DNA of 64,000 nucleotides from Okapia johnstoni. Taxonomy: Eukaryota > Chordata > Mammalia > Artiodactyla > Giraffidae. Below, piece after piece: positions 46,133 to 56,356 of the stretch. The stretch's first letter is position 1; each line of letters opens with the position of its first letter. The DNA is taken from positions 7,680,501-7,744,500 of the forward strand of contig CM044316.1 in NCBI GenBank assembly GCA_024291935.2, written 5' to 3'. The notes beneath the pieces were generated by a model. That model did no database searches. It was not told the origin of the DNA and saw only the letters and a list, made by a program, of their open reading frames with translations. The translations under genes and the position numbers were made by a program.

Positions 46133-47149
46133 TTGCATTGCTGAAAGCCCGAGAATCAGTAATTGCGACACTTTCCTCAGTGTGGAATAAAATTTGCTCC
46201 TTCTACTTATTTCCTTGGGTATCCATTTTTATAAAAATTCAACTTTTCTATACAGTCTCCGTTACTCACTTTATTAAACTTGCTTTTCATTCTATCATTC
46301 AGATGTTTTTTTAAAGCTGTGCTTTGTTCTACTTCCAAATTTTTCAAACTTTGGATATGAAATATTTGGACCTTTCTATTTTTTATGGAGTGACGTGAGG
46401 AATAATATTTTCTTAAATGACAAATGTCGTCCCGAGTAATTTTTGCCTTGCTTTCTGGAAAAAATTGTCATGAGATATATTACTTATATAAAAAAGTGTG
46501 CAAGTGAAATCCAAGGATAAGGAGGGTTGACTGCAACGTTACAGGCAGGTTTTCAATTGCAAAAGGTGCCATCGCTCCAAACTCTGTATTATTCAAGGGT
46601 CAAATCTCTTTACATGTATAGTATGCGTGTGTACCTCATGGTCAAAAACGACTCACTAGAGAGCTTGACCGCCTACCCAGTCTTGTGGTTCAGGTCACAA
46701 TTTGTGAAAACATGTTTGCCAATATCCTGTTTATCCTGTTTACCTGGGAGGAAACTGCAATGGAATAACTTTTTAATATAATTATCTGTAATACAATTAA
46801 AAAACAGAGTAGTGAATGCTATCTTTAAATACCAGAATAAATGCATAAAATGAGATTATTAAAGCTGATCTCAGTTCTATACCATCTTTTATTTTATTCA
46901 GTTACTTGTTGCTGCCTCACCACTCATCCTAGCAGTAACTGTCCTAACAGGATGTCTTTATTATTAAATGAGATTTAATATTAAGGAGTTGTTCTGATCT
47001 CTGCTGGGTTTCTCATGAGTCTATGTTTCTCTGTAATTCTAGGTGTTGGAACTCTAAAGCTCATCCATGAGGTGGTATGGAGCCATGGAGCAATTCTTTC
47101 TTCACTAATATACGATAGTCTACTCCATTTATTTGTGTATCTCAATCTT
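46133..47149 (+). other. 3' flank of the OR at 45164
   Basis: AATAAA at 46186-46191. From 46640 to 46740 it aligns with 10280-10354 plus 13815-13850 and carries the uninterrupted version of the L1 target there. No gene is seen. Confidence 0.5.
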
Positions 47150-47369
47150 ATGCATATGCGTGCGTCCTCAGTGGTGTCTGATCTTTGTGACCCCATGGAC
47201 TGTAGCTCACCAGATTCCTCTGTCCATGAGATTCTCCAGGCAAGAATACTGAAGTGGGTTGCCATTTCCCCTTCTGGGGATTTTCTTGACCCTGTGATAG
47301 AATCTGCATCTCCTGCATCTCCTGCATTGGCAGGTGGATTCTTAATTACTGAGCCACCTGGGAAGCCCC
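47150..47369 (-). mobile_element. Bov-tA SINE
   Basis: An inverted copy with a GTGACCCCATGGACTGTAGC block; the head end reads TACTGAGCCACCTGGGAAGCCCC. The CATCTCCTG unit near the head is duplicated. Confidence 0.9.
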
Positions 47370-47574
47370 AATTTTAATCTTATAGCTTGTGGGGAAAAGT
47401 TTATCATTGGTGACATCAGTATTATGGTGGCCGAAAACACTTCCTTTGTGTCTCCCCTTCAATCTACAACTTGTAGATAATATCATCCATAACTAAAGTT
47501 TGTTTTTTCTACCCAACACATCAGGACACCAGAGATAGACACAGTTGTACATTTGAAGGTGAGTGGATTTTTCA

Positions 47575-48080
47575 CATAGAGGAGATGGAACCAGGGAACA
47601 GCAGAGACAGTGATGCTGATCCCAGCCCCATGGCTGAGACAACTGAGCCCACAGCCCCAGAGCACCTGGCAGTACCCCTGGAGGTGGTACATGTAACCCT
47701 GGCCTCCTGGATGCAACAACACCTGCTGCCACACGGAACCAGGCATCAGTGGTGGTGGGGCCCTCAAACAAGGTCACCCTGGATGTGGCAATAGCATCTG
47801 CCATTCTGGGACCTCCCCCCAGCAAAGATGCCAGCCACATCAGGGACACTGACCACACCAGGTCACCAGTGATGCTGGAGGCACAAACATTGATGGCAAG
47901 GACAATGACAATGTATCTCGAAGAGGCCATGAAATGCAAAAAATGTAGTTCCTCAAATATAGCCAGAAGCAGCTCATGTAAAAGAAACCAAAAACTTGTG
48001 CCACAAAGTCACTTAATTGAAAAACATGAAAGGACCTCTGTTAGCAATCTGTTGAATTGTTAGAATCAAAGTATACAAGG
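47575..48080 (+). other. Unrecognised GC-richer segment
   Basis: Richer in G+C than its surroundings, with two overlapping short open frames (47585-47794 and 47749-48063). No start context, domain or transmembrane pattern is recognised. It leads straight into old L1 5' region sequence, so it is most likely part of an old L1 5' UTR or a decayed processed pseudogene. Confidence 0.3.
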
Positions 48081-48788
48081 CTTTACCTACATAAGAAAAC
48101 TGTTTGCCCCTTCAAATGCACTGACAGAGGAGCAACCCACTGAACACCATGAAAAACCACAGCAACACGGAATCACAAAAAGAAAATGCCAGTTTCATGA
48201 ACGAATTTAATGTCATGAAAGATTGTGATCAAGCAAGTGGAGAATTCGAAATAGTGTCATGAAGAAGCTCAACAAGCTACAAGAAAACTCACAAAGACAC
48301 TTCAGTTAGCTGAGAAATAAAAATAATGACCCCAAGGAACAGTTTCCAAAATGATGAAAGCTCCTAAACATAAGTAAACAGAAATGCTGGTGTTGAAGAA
48401 CTCAGTAAATGAGATGAAGGATGAATTACAAAGAACTGGAAGTGGAGAATATATGGAGTAGAGAGATAGTGAGTTCAAAGGTAGAATGATCAGGTAGATG
48501 TGAGGACAGAACAAAGATTTTTTTTTTTAATGAAGATATTCTCCGAGAAACTTCTTACTCTACCAGAATAGGTAAGAAGGATACTGGTTGTCTCAAAAGC
48601 AGAAGAGAGGGAGAAAGGAAAAGGGAGATTATGTATAGAAATAATAGCTGAGAATTTTCCAAGTCTGGGGAAGGAATCAAATGCACACATCCACAAAGGT
48701 ATTATAATAGGACACATAAATGTTTCAATGCAAAATACCTTCTCCAACACACACATATTAAAACTGTCAAAAGTCATTGAAAGAAAAT

Positions 48789-49082
48789 ACTTCCCTGGTG
48801 GTGCAGTAAGCAAGAATCTGCCTGCCAAGGCAGGAACAGGCATTGGGTTTGATCCTGGGTCTGGAAAGATTCCACATGCCACAAAGTCACTAAGCCGGGG
48901 CACCACAGCTGCTGAGCCTGTTCTCTAGAGCCTGTGCTCTGCAGCAGGAGAAGTCACCGCAGTGACAAGTCTTCATACCGCAATGAGGAGCAGCACCCCC
49001 CCACCTCTGCAACCAGAGAAAGCCCCCGCAAAGCAAGGAAGACTCGGTGCAGTCAGAAATAAAGCAAATAAATAAATAAAAA
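48789..49082 (+). mobile_element. CHR-type tRNA-derived SINE (cetartiodactyl)
   Basis: The ACTTCCCTGGTGGTGCAGTA head and GGGTTTGATCCTGGG B box are followed by a body unlike BovA (CTAGAGCCTGTGCTCTGCAG, CCAGAGAAAGCCCCCGC, CAAGGAAGACTCGGTGCAG) and an AAATAAATAAATAAA tail. This family predates the bovid-only Bov-tA elements. Confidence 0.8.
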
Positions 49083-49229
49083 TCTTTTAAAAAGTTAGTG
49101 AAAGAATGCTGTTTTTATATACTAATATACATACAAAACAGGCAATCAACAAGGACCTAGAGAATTAAATACAGGGAAATAAACTCAGTATCTTATAATG
49201 ATCTATAATGGAAAAAGAATCTATAAAAG

Positions 49230-49320
49230 AATATATATATATATATACACACATATATATAATTTTGCTGTACACCTGGAACTAATATGACATTGTAAAT
49301 CAATTACATTTCAATAAAAG
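49230..49320 (+). repeat. (TA)n tract plus old L1 tail
   Basis: A short TA/CA run followed by TTGCTGTACACCTGGAACTAA and ATTTCAATAAAAG, an old L1 3' end form. Confidence 0.6.
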
Positions 49321-49684
49321 TTATTAAAAAGAAAGGGTATTAAAGTCATCCAGAAAAAGAGTGAGCACCCTGCAAAGATACCCACATTGGGTTATCAACA
49401 AATTTCTTAGCAGAGACTCCACAGTCCAAGAGAGAATGGAATATCATTCTCAAACTATTGTGATATAAAAACTGCTGGCCAAGAATCCTCCCTCCAGAAA
49501 AGGTATCCTTCAGATATGAAGAAGAAATAAAGGCTCTCACAGATAAAGAAAAGCTGAGGGAGTTCAGCACCAGAACTGTCTTATAAGCAAAGTTGGAGTG
49601 TTCTCTTCTACTTGAAATGAGAAGGCAAAAGTGCCCAAAAGATCAAGCTGATAGGCAGAAACAGAAAACTTAAACTATATATCA

Positions 49685-49905
49685 GACTAAGTCAACTCAA
49701 TTAAAAAATAAATAAGCAACCATATTAAAAATGGGTAGAGGACCCTCAATAGACATTTTCTCCCAAGGAAGACATACAGATGGTCAACAGACACATGAAA
49801 AGAGGCCTTACATCATTAATCTTCCAAGAAACAGAAACCAAAATCACAATGAGGTACACTTTCCACAGTAAGAATGGCTATTAACAAAGAGAAAAAATCA
49901 ACAAG
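49685..49905 (+). mobile_element. Old L1 ORF2 C-terminal fragment
   Basis: AAAATGGGTAGAGGACCCTC, CCCAAGGAAGACATACAGATGG, GACACATGAAAAGAGG and CACAATGAGGTACACTTTCC are degraded ORF2 coding sequence. It ends about 15 bases before the broken OR and may have replaced its upstream region. Confidence 0.7.
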
Positions 49906-50120
49906 TTAATGAGGGCCACATGAGACCAGGAAATGATACCAGAATTTCAAAATTTCTTCTTCTGCAATTATCAGAGAAACCAGAACTGCAGCACCTTATA
50001 TTTGCACATTTTCTCTCCATGAACCAGATCACTGTGCTTAGAAGCCTGCTTATTATCCTGGCCACCATCTCTGACTCCCACCTCCACACACTCATGTGAT
50101 TCTTCTTTTCCAATCTGTTC

Positions 50121-50769
50121 TTTTTTTTTTTTAATTAGTTTATTTTCTAATTTTTAACTTTACAATATTGTATTTGTTTTGCCATACGTTGACATGAATC
50201 CACCATGGGTGTACATGTTTTCCCTTTCCAGAACCCCCCTCCACCTCCCTCCCTATCCCATCCCTCCGGGTCATCCCAGTGCACCAGCCCCGAGCACTCT
50301 GTATCATGCATTGAAACTGGACTGGCAATTCATTTCACATATGATAATTTACATGCTTCTATGCCATTCTCTCATATCATCCCGCCCTCGCCCTCTCCCA
50401 TAGAGTCCATAATACTGTTCTATTTGTCTGTGTCTCTTTTGATGTCTCTCATACAGGGTTATCTTTACTGATTGACTAAATACCATATATATGTGTTAGT
50501 ATATTGTATTGGTGTTTTTCTTTCTGGCTTACTTCACTCTGTATAATGGGCTCCAGTTTCATCCACCTCATTAGAACTGATTTGAATGTGTTCTTTTTAA
50601 TGGCTGAGTAATATTCCATTGGGTATATGTACCACAGCTTCCTTATCCATTCGTCTGCTGATGGGCATCTAGGCTGCTTCCATGTCCTGGCTATTATAAA
50701 CAGTGCTGCGATGAACATTGGGGTACACGTGTCTCTTTCAAGTCTGGTTTTCTCAGTGTGTATGCTCAA
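50121..50769 (-). mobile_element. L1 3' end inserted in the OR pseudogene
   Basis: Poly(T), then the L1 3' UTR backwards (CATACGTTGACATGAATCCACC, CCACCTCCCTCCCTATCCC) and the end of ORF2 (reverse frame 50476-50874 with the [15 protein letters not shown] block). It is truncated at TGTGTATGCTCA. No clear target duplication is visible. Confidence 0.93.
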
Positions 50770-50935
50770 GATATGGATCATATTTACCACCATCCCAAAG
50801 AAGGCAAAGCCATTACCTATGAATATACTTTCACCTATTCTTTGTAGATTTGGGCAGCATTGTACTGACCACAAAGACCTGTGACCACTTTATGGCCATC
50901 TGTCAAACTCTGCACTATCCTGTCACCATGAACAA

Positions 50936-50966
50936 CACCCCCCACCCCCCACCCCACCCCCACACT
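50936..50966 (+). repeat. C-rich tract inside the OR pseudogene
   Basis: ACACCCCCCACCCCCCACCCC-type expansion where the receptor should read a short N/P/R-rich loop 2 stretch. Likely slippage after the gene lost function. Confidence 0.75.
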
Positions 50967-51177
50967 TTATGGATTGCTGGCTGTGGTGTTTGGTTCATGA
51001 GTGCCCTGCATTCTTTGTTACAAAGATTAACAGTGTTGCAACTGTCCTTCTGTACCTTCTTGGAATTCTGTACTTTGCCTGTAAAAGCAAATAGGAGGTC
51101 CAACTAGTCAAATTGTGACACCTTTCTTAATGACATGATGATGAAATTTGAAACTGTGATATTTCAGGTTGGTAATG

Positions 51178-52100
51178 GACTGGTTCCAAATTGGGAAAGG
51201 AGTACGTCAAGGCTGTATATCGTCACTCTGCTTATTTAACTTATACGCAGAGTACATCATGAGAAATGTTGGGCTGGAGGAAGCACAAGCTGGAATCAAG
51301 ATTGCCAGGAGAAATATCAATAACCTCAGATATGCAGATGATACCACCCTTACGGCAGAAAGTGAAGAGCAACTAAAGAGCCTCTTGATGAAAGTGAAAG
51401 AGGAGAGTGAAAAAGTTGGCTCAAAATTCAACATTCAGAAAACTAAGATCATGGCATCTGGTCCCATTACTTTAAGGGAAAGAGATGGGGAAACAACGGA
51501 AACAGTGAGAGACTTTATTTTCTTTGGCTCCAAAATCACTGCAGATGGTGGCTGCAGCCACGAAATTAAAAGAAGCTTGCTCTTTGGAAGAAAAGCTTTG
51601 ATAAACCTTGACAGTGTATTAAAAAGCAGGGGCTTTGCCAAAAAAGGTCCATCTAGTCAAAGCTATGGTTTTTCCAGTAGTCATGTATGGATGTGACAGT
51701 TGGAACATAAAGAAGTCTGTGCACCGAAGAACTGATACTTTTGAACTGTAGTGGTAGAGTACTCTTGAGAGTCCCTTGGACTGCAAGGAGATCAAATGAG
51801 TCAATCCTAAAGGAAATCAATCTTGCATATTTATTGGAAGTACTGATGCTGAAGCTCAAGCTCCAATATTTTGGCCACCTGATGCAAAGAGCTGACTCGT
51901 TAAAAAAGACCCTGATGCTGGGAAAGATTGAAGGCAGAGGGAGAAGGGGACAACAGAGTACGAGATGGTTGGATGGCATCACTGACTCAATGGACATGAG
52001 TTTGAGCAGGCTCCAGGACATGGTGAGGGACAGAGAAGCCTGGTGTGCTTCAGTCCATGGGGTCACAGAGTCAGATACAGCTGAATGACTGACCAACAAC
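51178..52100 (+). mobile_element. BovB LINE 3' part inserted in the OR pseudogene
   Basis: It starts at GACTGGTTCCAAATTGGGAA. The open frame 51169-51696 carries NNLRYADDTTLTAESEEQL and QKTKIMASGPIT. The C-terminal region (51741-52088) is in a second frame. It ends near ACTGACCAACAAC. No clear target duplication is visible. Confidence 0.93.
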
Positions 52101-52612
52101 TGTCTTACCTGGGATTCTTTACTCTTATTCTAAGATAGTCTCCTCTCTATCTGGAATGCCATCAGCGTGTGGGAAGTACAAAGTGCTTCCCACCTGTGCA
52201 TGTCACCTCTCACTTGTATCCTTGTTCTATTGGATGGGCTTAGAGTGTATCTCAGCCCTGTGGCTACTCATGCCCTTCTGCTCAGGGTCAAGTGCAATCA
52301 CCTGGGTGATGTACACTGTGATCACACGCATGCTGAACCCCTTCATCTATAGTCTAAGGTATGAAGACATACACAGGGCTCTGAAAAGATTACTTGGAGT
52401 GGCAAGTATAAAAGGACCACCAGTGATAATGTTAAAGAAGTTCCCCTTTTTTCAGGGTGTAAAGAATTTGAACTGGAATCTGATTTTCCAGCTCAAATTA
52501 TCAGAAACACAGTCCCTGGGCCACTAGAGACCTGAGGAATCCGAATCTGCATTTGAACCACAGACCTTGGTGATTTGTATGAACAGTGAATTTATAGATA
52601 TTCTGGTCTAGA

Positions 52613-52763
52613 ATAGGATTTCTCACATTCTTACGCTGCCTTGGGCAGGAGAATTATTTGTGTTGGGTGCTGTTCTGTGGTTTATTGGAGATTAGTAGCA
52701 TCCCTTCAGATATTGCCAAGTATCTCTAGTGTCACAATCATGTCTGGTTGAGAATCACTGGGC
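52613..52763 (-). mobile_element. MER20-like DNA transposon fragment
   Basis: GTTTATTGGAGATTAGTAGCAT, then CAGATATTGCCAAGTATC and GTCTGGTTGAGAATCACTGG match the inverted element. It has the same position ahead of a leader module as the copies at 5585 and 38655. Confidence 0.6.
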
Positions 52764-52904
52764 CAGAGTTCCAGAACTAAGGGACCTCAATCCAGACTCC
52801 AGCCCTTACTTGGTTTGTACTTTTAAGTAGAACATTAAATCCTTCTGAGTTCCAATCTGACAATGGAGAATGGAGTTCTTGAGGTGGTAGGGGGATTCTG
52901 AAAG

Positions 52905-53018
52905 GGGAAAACGTACACCCGTGGTGGATTCATGTCAATGTATGGCAAAACAAATACAATATTGTATAGTTAAAAAATAGAAAATAAACTAATTATAAAT
53001 AATTTAAAGGAAAAAAAA
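52905..53018 (+). mobile_element. L1 3' tail
   Basis: TACACCCGTGGTGGATTCATG, GTATGGCAAAACAAATACAATATTG and an A-rich end. Confidence 0.88.
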
Positions 53019-53094
53019 GTGTTACCTCATAAATGCATTATTTAAAAATTTAAATTTGACAATCACTATAACATGCTAAGACAGTTTAATGGTC

Positions 53095-53310
53095 ACGTGT
53101 TAGTCTCTCAGTTGTGTCCAAATGCTTGCAACCCCATGAACTGTAGCCTGCCAGGTTCTTCCATCCATGGGTACTACAGGGAAGAATACTGGAGTGGGTA
53201 GCCATTTCCTACTCCAGGTAATCTTCCAAACCCAGGGATCAAACCTGCGTCTCTAACATCTCCTGCATTGGCAGGCATATTCTTTACCACTGAGCTACTG
53301 GGGAAGCCTG
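53095..53310 (-). mobile_element. Bov-tA SINE
   Basis: An inverted copy, TTAGTCTCTCAGTTGTGTCC through to CTGAGCTACTGGGGAAGCC. Confidence 0.9.
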
Positions 53311-53335
53311 GTTTATGGTCATAGTAATAGCATAT

Positions 53336-53523
53336 CAGGCTTCTCTGATAACTTATTGAAGAATCCGCCTGCAACGCAGGAGACCCTGGTTCAATTCCTA
53401 TGTCAGGAAGATCCTTTGGAGAAGAGATAGGCTGCCCATTCCAGTATTCTGGCCTGGAAAATTCCATGGACTCTGTAGTCCATGTGGGGCAAAGAGTCAG
53501 ACATGACTGAGCGATTTTCACTT
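53336..53523 (+). mobile_element. Bov-tA SINE
   Basis: A direct copy with CAGGCTTCTCTGATAACTTATTGAAG head (two small changes), GGTTCAATTCCTA B-box region and BovA body. It sits 25 bases from an inverted copy, so the pair could fold as a hairpin in RNA. Confidence 0.9.
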
Positions 53524-53833
53524 GTCATATCAACATATAAATATTTTTCTTATAGTTACAAACATTTTATAATGAGAGACTAAAGGGAAGCTGTTGACTT
53601 CTGATATAACTGAGAAACTTGTAATTGGCTTGGAAAAACTAGCATAAATCCAGGGAGTATAAGACCCACAATTTTATACTGAAGGAGCAGTGTTATCCCC
53701 AGTTCTGAAGAGGGAAATAGTAGTTTTAAAGATTTCAGTAGTTTTTTTTTTTCTCTACCACAAATCAAAGCTTTGAAGACCCAAGGGACCTTGTCAAGAC
53801 AAATCCTCAGTGTTACGGTTTAAAGAAGAATTA

Positions 53834-54313
53834 TTTGAATCGGTTCTATTGAGATGGATGAAACTGGAGCCCATTATACAGAGTGAAGTGAGCCAGAAAG
53901 AAAAACACCAATACAGTATACTAATGCATATATATGGAATTTGAAAGATGGTAACGATAACCCTATATGCAAGACAGAATAAGAGACACAGATGCATAGA
54001 ACAGTCTTATGGACTCTGAGGGAGAAGGTGAGGGTGGGACGTTCTGGGACAATAGCACTGAAACATGTATATTATCATATGTGAAACAGAACACCATTCC
54101 GGGTTCAATGCATGAGACAAATGCTCAGGGCTGGGGCAATGGGATGACCCAGAGGGATGGGATGGGGAGGGAGGTGGGAGGGGGGTTCAGGATGGGGAAC
54201 ACATGTAAACCCATGGCTGAGTCATGTCAAGGTATGGCAAAAACCACTACAATATTGTAAAGTAATTAGCCCCCAACTAAAATACATAAATTTATAAAAA
54301 AAAAAAAAAGAAG
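53834..54313 (+). mobile_element. L1 3' end with target site duplication
   Basis: It runs from the last codons of ORF2 (the [16 protein letters not shown] region) through the full 3' UTR to poly(A) at 54296-54310. AAGAAGAATTA flanks it at 53823-53833 and 54314-54324. It splits the leader module that starts near 53580. Confidence 0.92.
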
Positions 54314-54324
54314 AAGAAGAATTA

Positions 54325-55020
54325 GATCTCAGGGATGTGATGAGGTTCTGGGGGACTTAGTGCTTTGAAAGCAGGACAATTAAAGGGGAAGGAGTGATAA
54401 AAACTGAATCACCCAACTTATAAGGCAATCATTTAGTAATAGAGAATCAACAGAAAAATAATTGCATTGTGTCCAGCCCAGTGTACCCAAGGGAAAACAT
54501 GTACTTGGAGGCTGGAGTAACAAAATGAAAATATGCCTAATTAGCTGACGTGTGTGCATGCTTGCTAAGTCCCTTCAGTCCTGTCCAACTCTTTGAGACC
54601 CCATGGGCTGTAGCCCTCTAGGCAACTCTGTCCATGGGATTCTCCAGGCAAGAACACTGGAGTGGGTTGCCATGCAGTCCTCCAGGGGATTTTACTGCAA
54701 CTCCTGCATTGCAGATGGATTCTTTATCACTGAGCCACCGAGGGATGGATTCTTTATCACTGAGCCACCGAGGGAGCCCCGTGAGCTGACACAGGAAGCT
54801 GTAAATATCTCCTCTGCTGCAGCCCGTCAGCCTGTGCCACTTTGGTTGGTGAGGGCCTGGTCCTTAAATTTAGATTCCTGAATCTGTCTGGGAGCCAGTG
54901 CTTGATTTTATCCCTTCCTGTTGTCTTGTTTAGGTACAAAAATTCGGTCTGCATCACTGACCATTTAGAAAGGAACTAGGACTTCTACAGGGAAAGCCTT
55001 CTGCCTCAATCTGCAGGCAG
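54325..55020 (+). promoter_or_regulatory. Candidate leader exon and promoter of the OR at 57257, weak donor
   Basis: Aligned with the leader modules at 6200, 15620 and 31920. It has ACCCAAGGGAA at 54485-54494 (closest of all copies to an EBF/Olf-1 palindrome with a two-base gap), TAATTA at 54538-54543 (perfect homeodomain core) and a CAGCCCGTCAGCCTGTG block at about 54821. The donor reads CAG|GTTAGA with GT at 55021, weaker than CAG|GTGAGT in the sister copies. A SINE (54549-54779) lies between the promoter-like elements and the exon. The acceptor would be at 57242-57243. Confidence 0.48.
54549..54779 (-). mobile_element. Bov-tA SINE with a 30-base internal duplication
   Basis: An inverted copy. 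At its head end the 30-base unit GATGGATTCTTTATCACTGA...CCGAGG occurs twice in a row (54714-54743 and 54744-54773). Flanks share AGCTGAC. Confidence 0.92.
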
Positions 55021-55246
55021 GTTAGAGGTCCACACATTTCAGGAGAGGTTCAGAGAGGATGGAAGCCAGGAGCATGTACTTGAAGTCACCTGAGGACCAA
55101 TCCAGCCTAGTATGGAGGCCAGAGGTCACTGTGGCTATTTTCTGGCTTTCCTAATATTAGTGTATATATTTAGGTGTAAAAATAAAGTGAACCCTTCACT
55201 CGTCAACGTTGACAAATGGTAATAGAGGAAGCTCAGTTAGGAGGGA

Positions 55247-55461
55247 TGGTGGTGGTGGTTTAGTTGCTAAGTTGTGTCTGACTCTTTTGTGACCCATGGA
55301 CTGTAGCCCATCTGGCTCCTCTGTCCATGGGATTTCCCAGGCCAGAATACTGGAGTGGGTTACAATTTCCTTCTCCAGGGCATCTTCCTGACCAAGGGAT
55401 TGAACCTTGACCTCCTGGATTGCAGGCAGATTCTTTGCCGATGAGCCACTAAGGAAGCCCC
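55247..55461 (-). mobile_element. Bov-tA SINE with imperfect target site duplication
   Basis: An inverted copy ending GAGCCACTAAGGAAGCCCC. Flanks TTAGGAGGGATGG (55234-55246) and TTAGAAGGAATGG (from 55463) differ at two places, as expected for an older insertion. Confidence 0.9.
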
Positions 55462-56015
55462 ATTAGAAGGAATGGAGGCATAAAAGGCTTCCAGTAAAAG
55501 TAGACAATAAGTTTAATAATCTTATTTATGAACTGAAGTAAACAAATAGGAATCTCCTCAAGAAATAGAAGTATTCAGCTTCTTCATATAAAATATATCC
55601 AACTTTTGTTTTATTTCATTTAGTTCTGATTTTGAATTGGTAGTTTATATTCTATTTGCTTATTCTCTTGGGATATTTAAACTGTAAGATGTATCACATC
55701 ATAAATATATCCCCATTTATGTCCTTGGAAAAATATATTTTTCTTTATTATTTTTTTCTGGGCATCCAGGAGATGCCACTGGAGTTGGAACATTGATGAA
55801 GCGAGGAAACTTTTCTCTGTTGCATTGTCTCAGGGGTCAATTGAGTTTATTGGATATTTTCCCTCTTCATTTCCCTATGTCCATTTCATTTCTCTTTTTT
55901 CTTTCTCTCTCATGCTTTGCATTCTTCTCTAAATACCAAGAAGAAATCGGCCTTACCAATGCTGAACCCCAAATTTATTGTTCTATAGTAAGTTTATAAA
56001 CTGGAATTTCAGGGT
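55462..56015 (+). other. Inferred intron of the OR at 57257
   Basis: From 55720 it aligns with 43560-44000 (BovB insertion aside). No gene is seen. Confidence 0.45.
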
Positions 56016-56158
56016 GGGATGGGAAGGGAGATAGGAGGGATGCTCAGAAGGGAGGGGATATATGTATACCTATGGCAGATTCATGTTGAGATTTGACAGA
56101 AAACAACAAAATTCTGTAAAGCCATTGTCCTTCAATTAAAAAACACATAAATTTAAAA
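56016..56158 (+). mobile_element. L1 3' tail, older
   Basis: GGGAAGGGAGATAGGAGGGATG, then CTATGGCAGATTCATGTTGA and TCCTTCAATTAAAAAACACA. It is flanked by CTGGAATTTCAGGGT and CTGGAACTTCTGGGT, an imperfect duplication. The sister site at 43984-43998 is uninterrupted. Confidence 0.82.
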
Positions 56159-56304
56159 AATCCTGGAACTTCTGGGTAAAAATTATACATTCTTTTGGGG
56201 AATAATAATTTGGTTTGCCAAGCTTGATGTGTTAACCATTCATGGCCTAAGGAGGGTGGATCTGGGTGACCAGTTTATGATAGTAACACAAGCCAGAAGG
56301 ACAT

Positions 56305-56305
<1 letters not shown>

Positions 56306-56354
<49 letters not shown>
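56306..56354. repeat. (GT)n microsatellite in the OR intron
   Basis: About 24 GT units with one CG near the start. Same relative place as the GT runs at 34400 and 44123. Confidence 0.95.

Positions 56355-56356
<2 letters not shown>

Larger units (their letters stand above)
48081..49640 (+). mobile_element. Old L1, 5' and ORF1 region, degraded
   Basis: About 48310-48480 and 48600-48780 resemble L1 ORF1 and its upstream region. About 49440-49590 (AAACTGCTGGCCAAGAATCC, CCTTCAGATATGAAG, AAAGCTGAGGGAGTTCA) matches the ORF1 C-terminal domain. Frames are broken throughout. A CHR-type SINE is inserted at 48789-49082. Confidence 0.6.
49920..52440 (+). pseudogene. OR7A-like pseudogene split by an L1 and a BovB insertion
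   Basis: Three receptor pieces lie in order on one strand. Piece 1 (49920-50120) runs from a MRPGNDT start to the PMYF block, with a stop (TGA at 50097) where residue 60 should be; GN of TM1 has become RS. Piece 2 (about 50770-51177) starts at the TTIPK region and runs through TM3 and TM4 to TM5, with indels, a C-rich tract at 50936-50966 and several frame breaks. Piece 3 (about 52100-52440) covers the [23 protein letters not shown] and [11 protein letters not shown] blocks. Between them sit an L1 3' end (minus) and a BovB 3' part (plus). Point decay is heavy, so the gene may have been dead before at least one insertion. Confidence 0.9.
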
